NCBI GenBank assembly: GCA_032718475.1
Contig: JAUCBJ010005218.1
Coordinates: forward strand, 1-46,493
DNA: 46,493 bases
Direction of reading: 5' to 3'
Origin: Nemertoderma westbladi
Taxonomy: Eukaryota > Xenacoelomorpha > Nemertodermatida > Nemertodermatidae
Shown here: piece by piece, positions 1 to 10,030 of the stretch
How positions within the stretch are numbered: the first letter of the stretch is position 1
How the letters are laid out: each line of letters begins with the position of its first letter
Position numbers and translations under genes: made by a program
Notes under the pieces: model-generated
The model's database searches: none
What the model saw: only the letters and a program-made list of their open reading frames with translations
What the model was told of the DNA's origin: nothing

Positions 1-45
1 TTTGTTACACATTTTCCCTTACGACACATGTCCTATATCGGCTAG

Positions 46-1602
46 AGTTCCGCCCGTGCCAACATTTTACTATAAAATGTGTATAGTTTACTAGTTTACT
101 TCTTTTTAATGATAGTGTAAAGTATTCTAGGATATTTCGAATTATTTTTTTATTAAATAATGTTCTATAACCTAGAACATATTATTTTTTGTTCTAGAAC
201 ATTTTTTAAAAATTATATTTTTTGTTTTTTTAACACTTTTTTTGTATAATTAACATATATATCTAGTGTCCCGTAATATAGTGTCATTTTCTGATGACAC
301 GGACCCCCCCCCCCCCAGATTTTTCTACAAATCTTTATCATATTGCTTGAAATTTGAAACACAACTAGTTCCACTCACCGTCGATGACCCCATGAAGCCG
401 GAATTTTCGATTTTGCCTTTAAATTTTTTTATAAGCGTTTTAAAAAAGTGTCTTTTGCGAAATCGCACCCTCCGTATCGTAGACATTCTTCACATTAGTC
501 GTAATTTTTTCATATCATTAAAAAGCTTGCGTTGCAAGGATTCCAAATATGTAACAATATCTGAATTTCGTTGAGAAACAGCTGAGATATAGGCGTTCAA
601 AGATTGCAAGAATTATCGTTCGCTGAAGGCCATTTATTCTATTTAATAAATACACGATGTTCTGGAACATTTTGTTTAAGTATGAATAGCTACGCAATAG
701 ATATATTGGATAGGAATACCGCTGTTGCCAACCAACTTATAAAATAAATAACACATTCTAGAATTTTGTGTATTTATTAAATAGAATAAATGGCCTACAG
801 CGAACGATAATTCTTGCAATCTTTGAACGCCTATATCTCAGCTGTTTCTCAACGAAATTCAGATATTGTTACATATTTGAATCCTTGCAACGCAAGCTTT
901 TTAATGATATGAAAAAATTACGACTAATGTGAAGAATGACCACGATACAGAGGGTGCGATTTCGCAAAAGACACTTTTTTAAAACGCTTATAAAAAAAAT
1001 TTAAAGGCAAAATCGAAAATTCCGGCTTCATGGGGTCATCGACGGTGAGTGGAACTAGTTGTGTTTCAAATTTCAAGCAATATGATAAAGATTTGTAGAA
1101 AAATCTGGGGGGGGGGGGGGGGTCCGTGTCATCTGAAAATGACACTATATTACGGGACATGGTGTACTCAAGTAATAATTTATAATTATAGCTAGTAAAA
1201 AATAGATGTCGATAGATGTCGACGATTGACTATTGATGCCATTATAGTGAATGTTAAGCTAGCTAAGATTTTAAAAAATGTTCTAGAATGCTATCGTTAT
1301 GGTTAGTTGTTCTGTATTCCAATTTTTTTTTAATTAAACAATCATTTTAATATTTTTTTTTTAAAAGAACAAATATTCTATAATTTTTTTTATCGAATAT
1401 TGTTAATAAAAATGTTCTAGAACATTTAGTACATGTTCTAGGACATTAAATAAATGTTCTAGAACTCTTATCAATAGAAAAAAACAGGCAACATAGCATA
1501 CTCAATATAAGTTCTGGAACATTTATCAATAAAAAAAACTGACTAAAAAGAATGAAAATTTGTTGAAAAAAAAACAACGAAAATGTTGGCACGGGCGGAA
1601 CT
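46..1602. mobile_element. Non-autonomous TIR element with internal palindrome
   Basis: A perfect 23-bp terminal inverted repeat bounds this element: it opens AGTTCCGCCCGTGCCAACAT at 46 and the reverse complement ends at 1602. No reading frame resembling a transposase is present, so it is non-autonomous. I find no convincing target-site duplication, which leaves the superfamily open. The interior is very AT-rich and repeats the palindrome TTCTAGAA (192, 756, 1281, 1415, 1457) and the variant TTCTGGAA (660, 1512). A large fold-back sequence occupies 267-1159 and could be part of the element or a later insertion. Confidence 0.7.
267..1159. repeat. Large imperfect palindrome, ~400-bp arms
   Basis: The left arm runs from TGTCCCGTAATATAGTGTCA at 267 to about 669. 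The right arm, about 752-1159, is its near-identical reverse complement, leaving a loop of about 80 bp. Each arm carries a homopolymer near its tip: 13 C at 304-316 on the left and 16 G at 1107-1122 on the right. The same short peptide-like frame appears once on each strand only because the arms are inverted copies; it is not a gene. This is probably a fold-back transposon. Confidence 0.85.
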
Positions 1603-2283
1603 GTTCCCCCCATATCTATCAAATTACCTGACGTTTCACTGATTTGTCCATTTCTTACAAGAATTCCCTGATATATTTCCCTGACATTTCATGATAAATT
1701 GAAGTTCCCTGTCTATTCCAGATGAGTGGCAACCCTGTATATTGTATATAGCTCTGCAGTGGAGACTCTGACACGACAAAAGTGATATTTTATAAACAAC
1801 GATGTTGTCTATAATATTACTCAATTATTCCAGAATAATATTTAGTTTCTCCATTCCGTAGTAGAGTTGTTAGTTGTAAATAGCAAATATAGCCAAAGAG
1901 GTCAGGTCATTTCCACTGCCAGCTTTTTGTTATTTCAGTATAGTTATGTTGGTATCTTTGTACGCATCTTTGTATGAAGTATACTTTGTTGTACTACAAT
2001 GACAAAAATGGGTTATTTCCGTTAGTGCATTTCTGGGGTTAGTTCCTCATGCAATTGTAGTAAGTTATGCCATTGTTATACATAAATATTATTAAATGGT
2101 TAATGAACTGGGTGGAATTATCAAACAATAATGGTTATAAAAAACAGGATGATTCCTGGATGATTTTGTTTGCAATGTGTTGGTTGGTACTATAGTATAG
2201 GGCAACAAGGTTAATGGGATAATCGGTAGGATGACGTATTAAGGTTGTTCACTTGTGATACACCTATCGGAAATAGGGTGCCA
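1603..2283. other. Non-coding, AT-rich stretch
   Basis: I see no gene. Around 1815-1900 there is a diverged similarity (AATTATTCCAGAATAAT followed by GTTGTTAG) to the interior of the TIR elements at 6110-7926 and 44155-45665, so part of this stretch may be an old relative of that family. Confidence 0.4.
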
Positions 2284-2475
2284 AGCCAATGTGAAGAATA
2301 CCAGATTTTCAAATTCCAGTCGAAATTTTATTGGAATTATTATGTAATATGAACACGCTTATTTCTATTATCGGTATATAAATTGTACAGATACAAATTC
2401 GTTTATTGTTTTGGTTAGATTTAGCCCTTCCGTTACCTGGGTCTTAGTGAAAACTTGGTATTCTTCACATAGGCT
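2284..2475. repeat. Inverted repeat pair
   Basis: ATGTGAAGAATACCA at 2289-2303 recurs as its exact reverse complement at 2456-2470. With a few mismatches the match extends to about 28 bp per arm, with about 150 bp between arms. A third partial copy of the motif lies near 2512-2530. This may be a small fold-back element. Confidence 0.55.
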
Positions 2476-4290
2476 AAGTTGAAAATGAAATATAACAGCA
2501 GAATGTATGGTATACTTCACATATGCTATTACGGGTGTTGCTTAACATACTAAGGGTGTTTCTTTGACAAAGGGAGGAAGGGGGGGGGGGGGGGGTGGGG
2601 GGGTTAATGGTGTTTGTTTACTCATCATACTATACAACAGTGGTGGTTTAAGAGTGTTTCACCGGGACGGATTAGGTGTATTCCAAAGGGACATATCAAT
2701 TGGTTAACCTCTTTTTGGGTTGTAGAGGCGGATACTGGAGTTCAACTTTTCTAGGAAGGATTAAGGTTTAATTTTTTACCTTAATATGTTGCGTGTCGCA
2801 GTGGCTGATTAACGGGTCTGCAACCAGGGGTATTGTTAAAGTTTCAGTTGAGTTTGGAGTTTGGGTATATCGAGTTAAGCAAGGGTTACCTCATGTATCC
2901 CCTACCAGCTCCTGAAGTCCGCTCTCATCCACTCCAATTCAATACGAACCGCTACAAGGGCCTCCAACGAACCTTGAAGCTACGCAAACAGGACTCTGCT
3001 TTCACAATATATACCATTATACAACCATCCACCATATATCTACCAACCATTACCATTACCATTAACCATATCATTTCTTACCATGACTATTTTACCATTG
3101 TGCCTGGTAAACAAGAAAAAAATCGAATAAATTATGGGAATTATCTAAAGAACTATTAACATATCAGTAAACAAATGGATTTAAACGCGTTGTTAATTTT
3201 TTAAATAAAATTTAAATGTTACAACATGAACCTATCAAATAAACATAAACAATACCGTACATCGAGTTTTCCAAATGGAACTATATTTTAATGTATTCCT
3301 ATTCGTATTCAATTAAATAGGGCCTACACAAACCTTATACCAGCTCCTGTATATATAATATATATATATATATTTAGAGATCGGTACTGCCAACATTTTA
3401 CACGACACCAACTACCAAAAACATATATATATATACAACACACACACACTCAATACCGGTAAGTATAAATACAGTTAGTAAAGGAAAAACATTTAAAAGA
3501 AAATCAAAAAGGGAAAAATATTATTACCAATAGACAAATCAAATACTGTAACGAAGCGTGTCAATGTCAGAGCGAAAATTCCGAAACAATAAAGATTAAC
3601 AGTTGAGAAAAAAGTAGCTACCGGTACCGGTAGGATTCTATATTATTACCGGTACTTTTTATATATCCAGCAGATATTGCAGGAGGCGTATAAAAGTTAG
3701 ATCAATATGCGATTTAGTTGTTTTAAACAATTCCAGTTGCCAGTTTCAATGCAATATCACACATATGGTATCGAATAAATATTGTCATATTTTGGGTTCA
3801 CCCGAATACAGGAATAGGCCTACAGAAGATCTGATCATTAGCGACACAATTAACATAATTATATATACCAGTATTTAATTTGAGAAAATTAAAGTATCAT
3901 CCTTTTATGGACCAATAATAGGCTAATTAACCAATTTAAGTTACCGGTACTTTAGTTTAAGGTAAATAGATCTGTAGAATAATTGAAATTTTTTTAAAAA
4001 CCTTTTCTCTCTTGTCCTAAACCCCCAAAAGTTGATCACAAAACCTGCAATACCGGTATTGATCTAATTAATTAAACATTCATTTTTACGCCTGTTTTGC
4101 ATATTTTTAACGTATTCGAATCTAACGTTTGGCATTGGTGTGGCACGTTGTTAATGTTATGTTAATTACACAAACAACTGAACAATAAATACCTTGATGC
4201 CATTCAGAGTGCCATTACGTTCGAACATTAGCCCACTGCGGTAAACTGAAAGAAGTTATTAACCAAGCCGTAAGAGAGAATAACAACGAT
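2476..4290. other. Non-coding stretch with simple repeats
   Basis: No gene is supported. A G homopolymer with one T interruption lies at about 2580-2603, TA microsatellites at about 3350-3373 and 3421-3436, and ACCGGTA-type palindromes near 3602, 3648, 3947 and 4055. A frame at 2833-3159 has no recognisable composition or domain and is not called. Confidence 0.4.
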
Positions 4291-4391
4291 CTCAATTTAT
4301 AACCATGACGAAGGACAACAACAACATTAAATAAAAGTGTTGTTCAGTTGTTAGCTGAATCCTGGAATCGGCGTTTTTCGGATCCGAGTCT

Positions 4392-5096
4392 TTAGGATCT
4401 AGACCGACTGCGAGAGCGACCAGGTGCCACAGCGCGGGTAATAGCTGGGCTGCAATCCCGGGCGAAGTGCCCCCGCTGCCCGCACGTGTAGCATCGGCTC
4501 TCGGGGTCGAACCCCTGTCTACGCTCCCTGAGGCGATTTCTTGGGAACGCAATAGAAACCTTTACTTTACCGCCGCAAACACTTTCCCCATTTAGCTCAT
4601 AAACTGCTCTTTCCGCATCATCTCTGTGTTTATAGACGATAAACGCGAAGCACGGAGGACTATTCGCGATCCAGATCTCTCGGAGAGGCCCGAATTCCCC
4701 AAAGCGACTTTCGAGTTCGCGTTTAGAAACATCGATACCGAGATCACCGATAAAAACTCGACAACCTTCATTCTCTTCGTGCGAGTTGTTGTATGACCCA
4801 CCGCCTCCCCCCCTGTACCCCCCACCTCCCCCGTATCCCCCACCACTTCCCCCGTATCCCCCACCACCTCCCCCGTAACCCCCACCACCTCCCCCATAAC
4901 CCCCACCACCTCCGTACCTCGGTGGGGGGGAGCGTCGACCATGGTACTGCCTCGGTGGACTGCGGTTGTTGTACCGCCGCGGCGGAGAGCGGTATCGCGC
5001 TGGAGATCTCGATCTACGGCGGTACGGAGCTGGCGAGCGCGAATGGGAGCGGTAGCGGCGTCTCCTAGGTGACGGTGATCTCGAGCGGGAACTCAT
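4392..5096 (-). CDS. SR-type splicing factor with RRM and CCHC zinc knuckle, RS domain at the N-terminus
   Basis: The 234-residue protein has an RS domain (1-60), a Gly/Tyr-rich low-complexity segment (61-100), an RRM (about 112-184) and one retroviral-type zinc knuckle C202-X2-C205-X4-H210-X4-C215, ending in a short RS tail. RNP2 is VFIGDL (114-119) and RNP1 lies around CFAFIVYK (149-156), where the usual RNP1 glycine is Cys. The RRM plus knuckle resemble the SRSF7/9G8 and plant RSZ families, which act in constitutive and alternative splicing and mRNA export in the nucleus. In those families the RRM comes first and the long RS domain last; here the order is reversed. The start is the first ATG after an in-frame TGA at 5103-5105, and the frame closes with TAA at 4392-4394. 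The coding region has no intron. A pyrimidine-rich tract ending CCTGTCAG about 15 bases before the ATG could be a 3' splice site of a 5'-UTR intron (inference). A transposon begins 82 bp upstream. Confidence 0.85.
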   Translation of the reverse strand: MSSRSRSPSPRRRRYRSHSRSPAPYRRRSRSPARYRSPPRRYNNRSPPRQYHGRRSPPPRYGGGGGYGGGGGGYGGGGGGYGGSGGGYGGGGGYRGGGGGSYNNSHEENEGCRVFIGDLGIDVSKRELESRFGEFGPLREIWIANSPPCFAFIVYKHRDDAERAVYELNGESVCGGKVKVSIAFPRNRLRERRQGFDPESRCYTCGQRGHFARDCSPAITRAVAPGRSRSRSRS

Positions 5097-5232
5097 TGTG
5101 AATCAGGCAGTCTGACAGGATTCAGGAATATCAGAAGAATATATCTGTATATAGGCTATAATATGAAAGTGGAAAGGGGTCCTACTAAAAACCGCAATTT
5201 ACCGCAACTAATTGTCATTTTCAGCAGCCTTA

Positions 5233-5305
5233 TGCTGTTATGGTCTAGTGGTGACAACCTTAGGCTTCCACGTAGGAGGCCCTGGTTCGATCCCTTGACC
5301 AGGCA
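5233..5305 (+). pseudogene. tRNA-like sequence (degenerate) in the left arm
   Basis: An A-box-like TGGTCTAGTGG (5241-5251) and a B-box-like GGTTCGATCCC (5284-5294) are spaced as in a tRNA gene, and the D-arm resembles tRNA-Glu/Asp types. The T-stem and acceptor stem do not pair properly, so this is not a functional tRNA. It may be a tRNA-derived SINE head or a captured tRNA fragment. Confidence 0.6.
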
Positions 5306-5701
5306 ACACTGTTTTTGCAGTGTTTTAAAAACGACAAAATTTACAATTAATGCTGTAATGTGATCAATATAAAACCAATAGGGCCTATCCCTATATGTTA
5401 ACATTAGACTGTTAGAGGGTCCTACGAATTAGCAATTAGGCCTACCCCAAAATAGTCACAAAATGCCACAAAAAGGCTAAACTATTACCGGCACCCCAAA
5501 ATAAGCCAACAATGTTTAGAAACGGCGAGGGAAAGGAGCAGGTTACAGTGGCAAGTTTTTCTAACCAAAACAATAAACGAGAGTGAAAAACAAGTATTTC
5601 GAGGTAGGCCTACCGTATTTTGGTTTGGGGTAGGCCTAATTCTGTAATTCGTAGGACCGTTTTTAAAACACTACACAAACAGAAAACAGTGCTACACGGT
5701 C

Positions 5702-5800
5702 AAGGCAGCAAGGGATCGAACAGGGCACAGGTTGACAGGGGTCTGGCTGTCTGGGGTCTCCTAATTTGAAGCCCAGGAATTTCGCCACTAGACCATGCAG
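5702..5800 (-). pseudogene. tRNA-like sequence (degenerate) in the right arm
   Basis: On the minus strand an A-box-like TGGTCTAGTGG (5785-5795) is followed by a B-box-like TGTTCGATCCC (5712-5722). The interval is about 30 bp longer than in the left-arm copy. Both copies are followed by a similar tail (ACTGTTTT...GTGTTTTAAAAACG), so they are inverted duplicates of one ancestral sequence. Confidence 0.55.
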
Positions 5801-6109
5801 CTGCTTGAAAATAACAACTAGTCTGCTAGTTGCGGTGAAGTGCGGTAAATTGCGGTAAGTTGCGGTAAATTGCGGTTTTTAGTAGGACCGGTGGAAAGGG
5901 CTGGGCAGCTGGGCCAGGTTGGAATTCATGCATGAGCGCGCAGGTACACTTTGTTGTTTTGAAATCACCGCGCACCTGAAATTGGCTCGTCGCGCACCTC
6001 ATCATAATCCAAACAAAATCGCTCAGCTCATGTCATGCATATCTCAAAAAATCGCACAGTTCATAAGAACGTTGTAAACGCGCACAGTTTAAATATTTTT
6101 TCAAGAAAA

Positions 6110-7926
6110 TGGGGTAGGCGACTCGGAAAATTTTTTTCGAGTTTTCGTTGGTTTCATGTGAAAGAGCATGTGAAAAAACCCAAGAGAGCAATTTTACTTA
6201 AAAAAAATTAATATTGGCCGAGTTATAGCAATTTTAAAACGCAAAATTAGCAACATCGAAAAATCAGGCTGTTTCAGACAACTGCACTAGTGACGTCACT
6301 AGTGCAGCAGTAAATGTTCATTGGTTACTATACAATATAAATCTCTTAGTAACTAAAATAAATTTTGTAGCTAATATTTATTTAGTGTGTTTTTGTGTTG
6401 TGTTAAGAATACATTATTTGATATCTTAATGTGGAAATTGATTCATGACAAGTTAATTATTCCAGAATAATAATTATTTTTCCCAAACTATACAGTTGTT
6501 AGCTATACAAATAAAACATATTTTGTAGCTAAAACTGCCAGGTGGTAGAAATCCAGTAGCTTATTGATGTTTTATTCAGCTTCAAAACTTATATTACTTT
6601 GGATTAGATTGTGGATTCGCACTTAGTTAGTAGTAAGTGGACATAGTTAGTCCAAGTAGCTGTAATGGATGACGTAGTAAAAATATCTTCAGCTGCCATC
6701 TCAATACAATCAGCATTAATCAGAATTTAGTTGAACTATAACTGTTACTTAGTTGAACTAGTACTGTATAATTTACATTTTTTAATTATCTATTTTTTCA
6801 CAATTTTGGGAAATATATATTCCTTCCAGAAGCTACGACTACTTTTCAGTAAACTTTGCATGTATATGGAATCATATGATACTTCAACTATTTTCACTTC
6901 GCATTTATTTCAAAAGATGGATCTGCGATGCTAAACAAGGCCCATTGTTTATTGCAAAGATGCATTTGAAGTTGGATTTGTGCCATGAATTTAGCGCTTA
7001 CGATATTCGATTGTGTAAGATAGGATTTTTAAATGCCATGTTTTGATGTTGGACATTTTACTTCTACCACATGCGTTGGTGTAATGGCATCTGAAATGGC
7101 ATCAAAAAATAAGATTTTGTGGTATTTTATAAAAACACTAGCTACAATATTAAAACAGTACATACCATTGAAAACACTAGTTACCACAAACATTTGTTTT
7201 TATTTTCTTTAAAACATTTTTTTTTCACATGTAACTAGCCAAAATATGTCAAGAACATAAACCTATAGCCCAAAACATTATGTTTTGGTATTTTTTGGTA
7301 TTTTTATATTTTTTGATGTCAAACCAAAAACAGCTATTATGAAAGGCAGAATAATGGTGACACGTGCAACACTAGTACCAGTAACACTTTACAGTGAACT
7401 GACAAAAAATCTCAATAATTTCCATCTAGTGCTAATCTACCCATCCCGCATTGTTCGCTGTAAAAACAATTAAAAAATAGATTAATGAAACGCCTGGCAG
7501 TATTTAGCTAGCTATATTTGTTTTTAGCTACAGCTCTACGGTACAGGTACATGAGGTATGGGCGAAATAAATATTATTCTAGAATAATTAACTTGATATG
7601 AATAATTTGCCTCCATACCGCTCTCCTATAATAAATACTTAGCTACATTAATTATTTGTTTGATTTTAGATACTGCAATATTATACTTTATATTAGCCAA
7701 TCAACTGCGCTTGACAACTGTTGCTGTGTTATGGCTGACGTCACTCGTGCAGTTTTCTGAAACGGCCTGATTTTTTGATGTTGCTAATTTTGCGTTTTAA
7801 AATCGCTATAACTCGGCCAATATTAATTTTTTTTAAGTAAAATTGCTATCTGGGGTTTTTTCACATGCTCTTTCATATGAAACCAACAAAAACTCGAAAA
7901 AAAATTTCCGAGTCGTCTACCCCATT
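6110..7926 (+). mobile_element. TIR element, family with ATGGGGTAG ends, copy 1
   Basis: The left end (ATGGGGTAGGCGACTCGGAA) and the right end are inverted over about 200 bp per arm (about 6110-6310 and 7742-7926), with a few mismatches. A second, inversely oriented copy lies at 44155-45665. The interior contains a frame (about 7318-7473) almost identical in copy 2 and rich in Val, Thr and Leu. It matches no domain I know and the copies are too similar for this to show selection. A CRE-like TGACGTCA lies in each arm (near 6292 and 7737). No target duplication was found for this copy. Confidence 0.7.
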
Positions 7927-8189
7927 GCGTAACGTAGAACTAATGCAACACTGTTTTTTTGACAGACATTTGTAAATATTTTTATTTTGTATAGCGGTAT
8001 ACTCTCATGTGCATTTTTTTAAATTCTCATATATTTGTGCCCATTTTTTAAAATCTGCTTCATCACACACTGCTGTTCATGGTTACATATTTGTTATTTT
8101 ATGCTACTATGTACGCTTATTTGTTGTAATTACATAACGTTTTTATCAGTTTATTGCATCATAAATTACAATAATTTTAAATTACTTAC

Positions 8190-9068
8190 CGTTATACTAG
8201 GGCTCGATCGGAGTTGGGATTTGGCCGGAGCCGGAGCAGGAGCCGGAGTTGGACAATTTGGCCGGAGCCGGAGCAGGAGCCGGAGTTTTTCAAAAATTTT
8301 AAAAATTTAATTATTTATTTAAAAAAAATAAAGTATGGGTATCGTTCGCCAATCGCTCATAATCAATCATACTGTAGGTCTAATTAATTTCATAATTTAT
8401 AGATTTACGAATTTTCAATTTAAAATTTAAGTAGGCCTAATTAATTTATCACGGCAGCACGGACAGACGGCTTGATGCTGACGGCGACGGCCTGATGCTG
8501 ACGGCGACGGCCTGACGCTGACGGCTAAAAATTACCTACAGTACCTAACTCACTAACTGTCTAACTGTGGTAGAGGTGTGTACTGTAGGTAGCCTACCGT
8601 ACGTGTACCAGTACTGCAGTACAGTATGCTGGCATGACAGCAGTAAATGCTGAAATGGCTGCAATGGTACAGTCTGAGTCTGACAGTGTACAATCATAGC
8701 AACTTTTACAATTTTTTTAAGTAGGGCCTATCTGTAATAGTCTGCTAGTCAGCCAGCTGGCCAGTACCAGTATACTGGTACTGGTACTGTACTGCAGTAT
8801 ACTGCAGTACAGTCGGTCAGTCATTGACTTTAAGTAAATAGCCTACTGCAGTATTATCAGATTATACTTGATATTGAAGCTGTACTACAGTACACAGTAC
8901 TTATAGTGTTAAATAATTGTTCAAATTAGAACATGCACGAAATATAATACTTTATTAAAAAATTAACTCCGGCAATATTTTTACCGGAGCCGGAGCAGGA
9001 GCCGGAGGTGCCAAAATGGCCGGAGCCGGAGCCGGAGGCCGGAGCTCCGATCGAGCCCTACGTTATAC
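8190..9068. mobile_element. hAT-type non-autonomous element with 8-bp target duplication
   Basis: CGTTATAC is duplicated directly at 8190-8197 and 9061-9068. The element (8198-9060, 863 bp) begins TAGGGCTCGATCGGAG and ends with the perfect reverse complement. An 8-bp duplication with TAGGG termini is classic hAT. Next to both ends lie clusters of GCCGGAGC/GGAGCAGGAGCC units (8221-8286 and 8984-9045), inverted relative to the TIR frame, probably transposase-binding repeats. The interior holds GACGGCCTGATGCTGACGGC repeats (8465-8525) and two adjacent perfect palindromes. No transposase is encoded. Confidence 0.88.
8761..8813. repeat. Two adjacent perfect palindromes
   Basis: 8761-8784 is a perfect 24-bp palindrome (half-site CCAGTACCAGTA), and 8786-8813 is a perfect 28-bp palindrome (half-site ACTGTACTGCAGTA). 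Neither has a spacer and one base separates them. Both are built from CAGTA/TACTG words that also occur scattered at 8600-8640 and 20560-20660. Confidence 0.95.
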
Positions 9069-10030
9069 TGTGTATTTAGTATTTAAAGGTTTCGAAATGC
9101 TGGAAATGAGTATTCCGATCCGATGCTAGGTTACCTATTAGTGCTCCCGGACAGCCGGAAGGGAACCTTGGTGATTTTCTCCCTTTAATTTTAATATTTT
9201 AATCTGTGTTTTTCCGATTTAAATTTTAATATTAATTGTGAAATAAATAAATAAAAAACAATTTTACATTCCTATTTTACAAGTTTGAGCGTTTTAAGCT
9301 TATCTTTACGTCTGTCTGTCTGTCAGTCTGTACGTTGAATCTAGGCTTACATAATAAATGTAATTTTTGCAACATCAAAATTGTTAATATTAAAAAATAT
9401 TTTTTTAATCCACTACTATGGTGGCCCATCGGGCTCACTGCTTTTATAACAGAAAATATTATTTTAGATTACAAACAAAACATGTAATTTCAAAAAAACG
9501 AATATTGAAATAGGTACCCTGCCAGTAATACTTTGTATAGGCCTACCTAACAATTAGCAGATTAGGCTTAAACATACAGTTGGCTTATAATTAAGTCATA
9601 CTTATAATACATTGTTACTTTCTGACTTTACCTGTTTACTAACGTAACATCGGCATTCGGCATAGCATAGACCTAATAACAATACAACAATAGAGTACTG
9701 TAGTTAAAATAAATAGACAAATTCAGCTCCGGTTGCCGGTATTACAGTATTACTGTATTTGTATTATGGCGAAGTGATTTGACTGTTTGAAGAATTGGAA
9801 ATGAGAAACTAATGCGAGCGAAATTTTTTTGTGTATTTTCGTGATTTCAATTAATTTGTGGTGCGCATCAGAGGCAGAGCTGCGCGCTGAGGCGCAACGC
9901 GCACCTGTCTCACCCGAACGCGCACCTGTCTCACCCAAACGCGCAAAGCGCATCTGGTTTGCGGTCATTCAGTCATTCGCGCAGGTACGCGTCTGAGTTT
10001 TGCAGCATGAATTCCAACCTGGCAGCTGGG

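Larger units (their letters stand above)
5169..5900. mobile_element. Mutator-like fold-back element with 9-10 bp target duplication
   Basis: GTGGAAAGGG occurs directly at both borders (5169-5178 and 5891-5900), giving a 9-10 bp target-site duplication. Between them the sequence opens GGTCCTACTAAAAACCGC and closes with its reverse complement. The inverted arms are long (about 5178-5450 and 5617-5889) with indels. Each arm contains a tRNA-like stretch and an inner block (GGTCCTACGAATTA, then AATTAGGCCTACCCCAAA). Long inverted arms with a 9-10 bp duplication fit Mutator-like elements. No transposase is present. The ~170-bp loop contains CTAACCAAAACAATAAACGA (5561-5580), also found at 21627-21646. 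Confidence 0.65.
5906..10030. mobile_element. 4.1 kb hAT-like TIR element hosting two nested elements
   Basis: The direct 8-bp repeat CAGCTGGG flanks both ends (5906-5913 and 10023-10030). The element itself (5914-10022) begins CCAGGTTGGAATTCATGC and ends with the exact reverse complement (18-bp TIR). An 8-bp duplication is the hallmark of hAT (also P and some Merlin) elements. Subterminal CGCGCACCTG-type words recur near 5968 and 5988 and three to four times between 9890 and 9990, as expected for transposase-binding repeats. No transposase frame is visible. The element is inflated by insertions at 6110-7926 and 8198-9060, so its original length was roughly 1.4 kb. Confidence 0.75.

Noticed and set aside
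266-1160. Pair of similar short proteins on opposite strands at 266-574 and 924-1160
   Set aside because: Same sequence read from the two arms of a palindrome; the left one lacks an ATG at the matching position and neither resembles a known family.
46-1602. Target-site duplication for the first TIR element
   Set aside because: Compared the flanks at both ends and found no matching direct repeat longer than 2 bp.
2833-3159. 108-codon plus-strand frame
   Set aside because: Low-complexity Thr/Ile-rich end derived from ACCATT-type repeats; no homology recognised.
4292-5068. Frames overlapping the SR gene in other frames (for example 4592-4942 minus and 4793-5068 plus)
   Set aside because: Shadows of the Gly- and Arg/Ser-rich codons of the real gene.
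5233-5305. Functional tRNA gene
   Set aside because: A and B boxes are present but acceptor and T stems do not pair; kept only as a tRNA-like pseudogene.
7285-7473. Conserved ~60-residue frame shared by both ATGGGGTAG-family copies as a transposase remnant
   Set aside because: The two copies are almost identical in nucleotide sequence throughout, so frame retention is not evidence of coding, and no transposase motif is visible.
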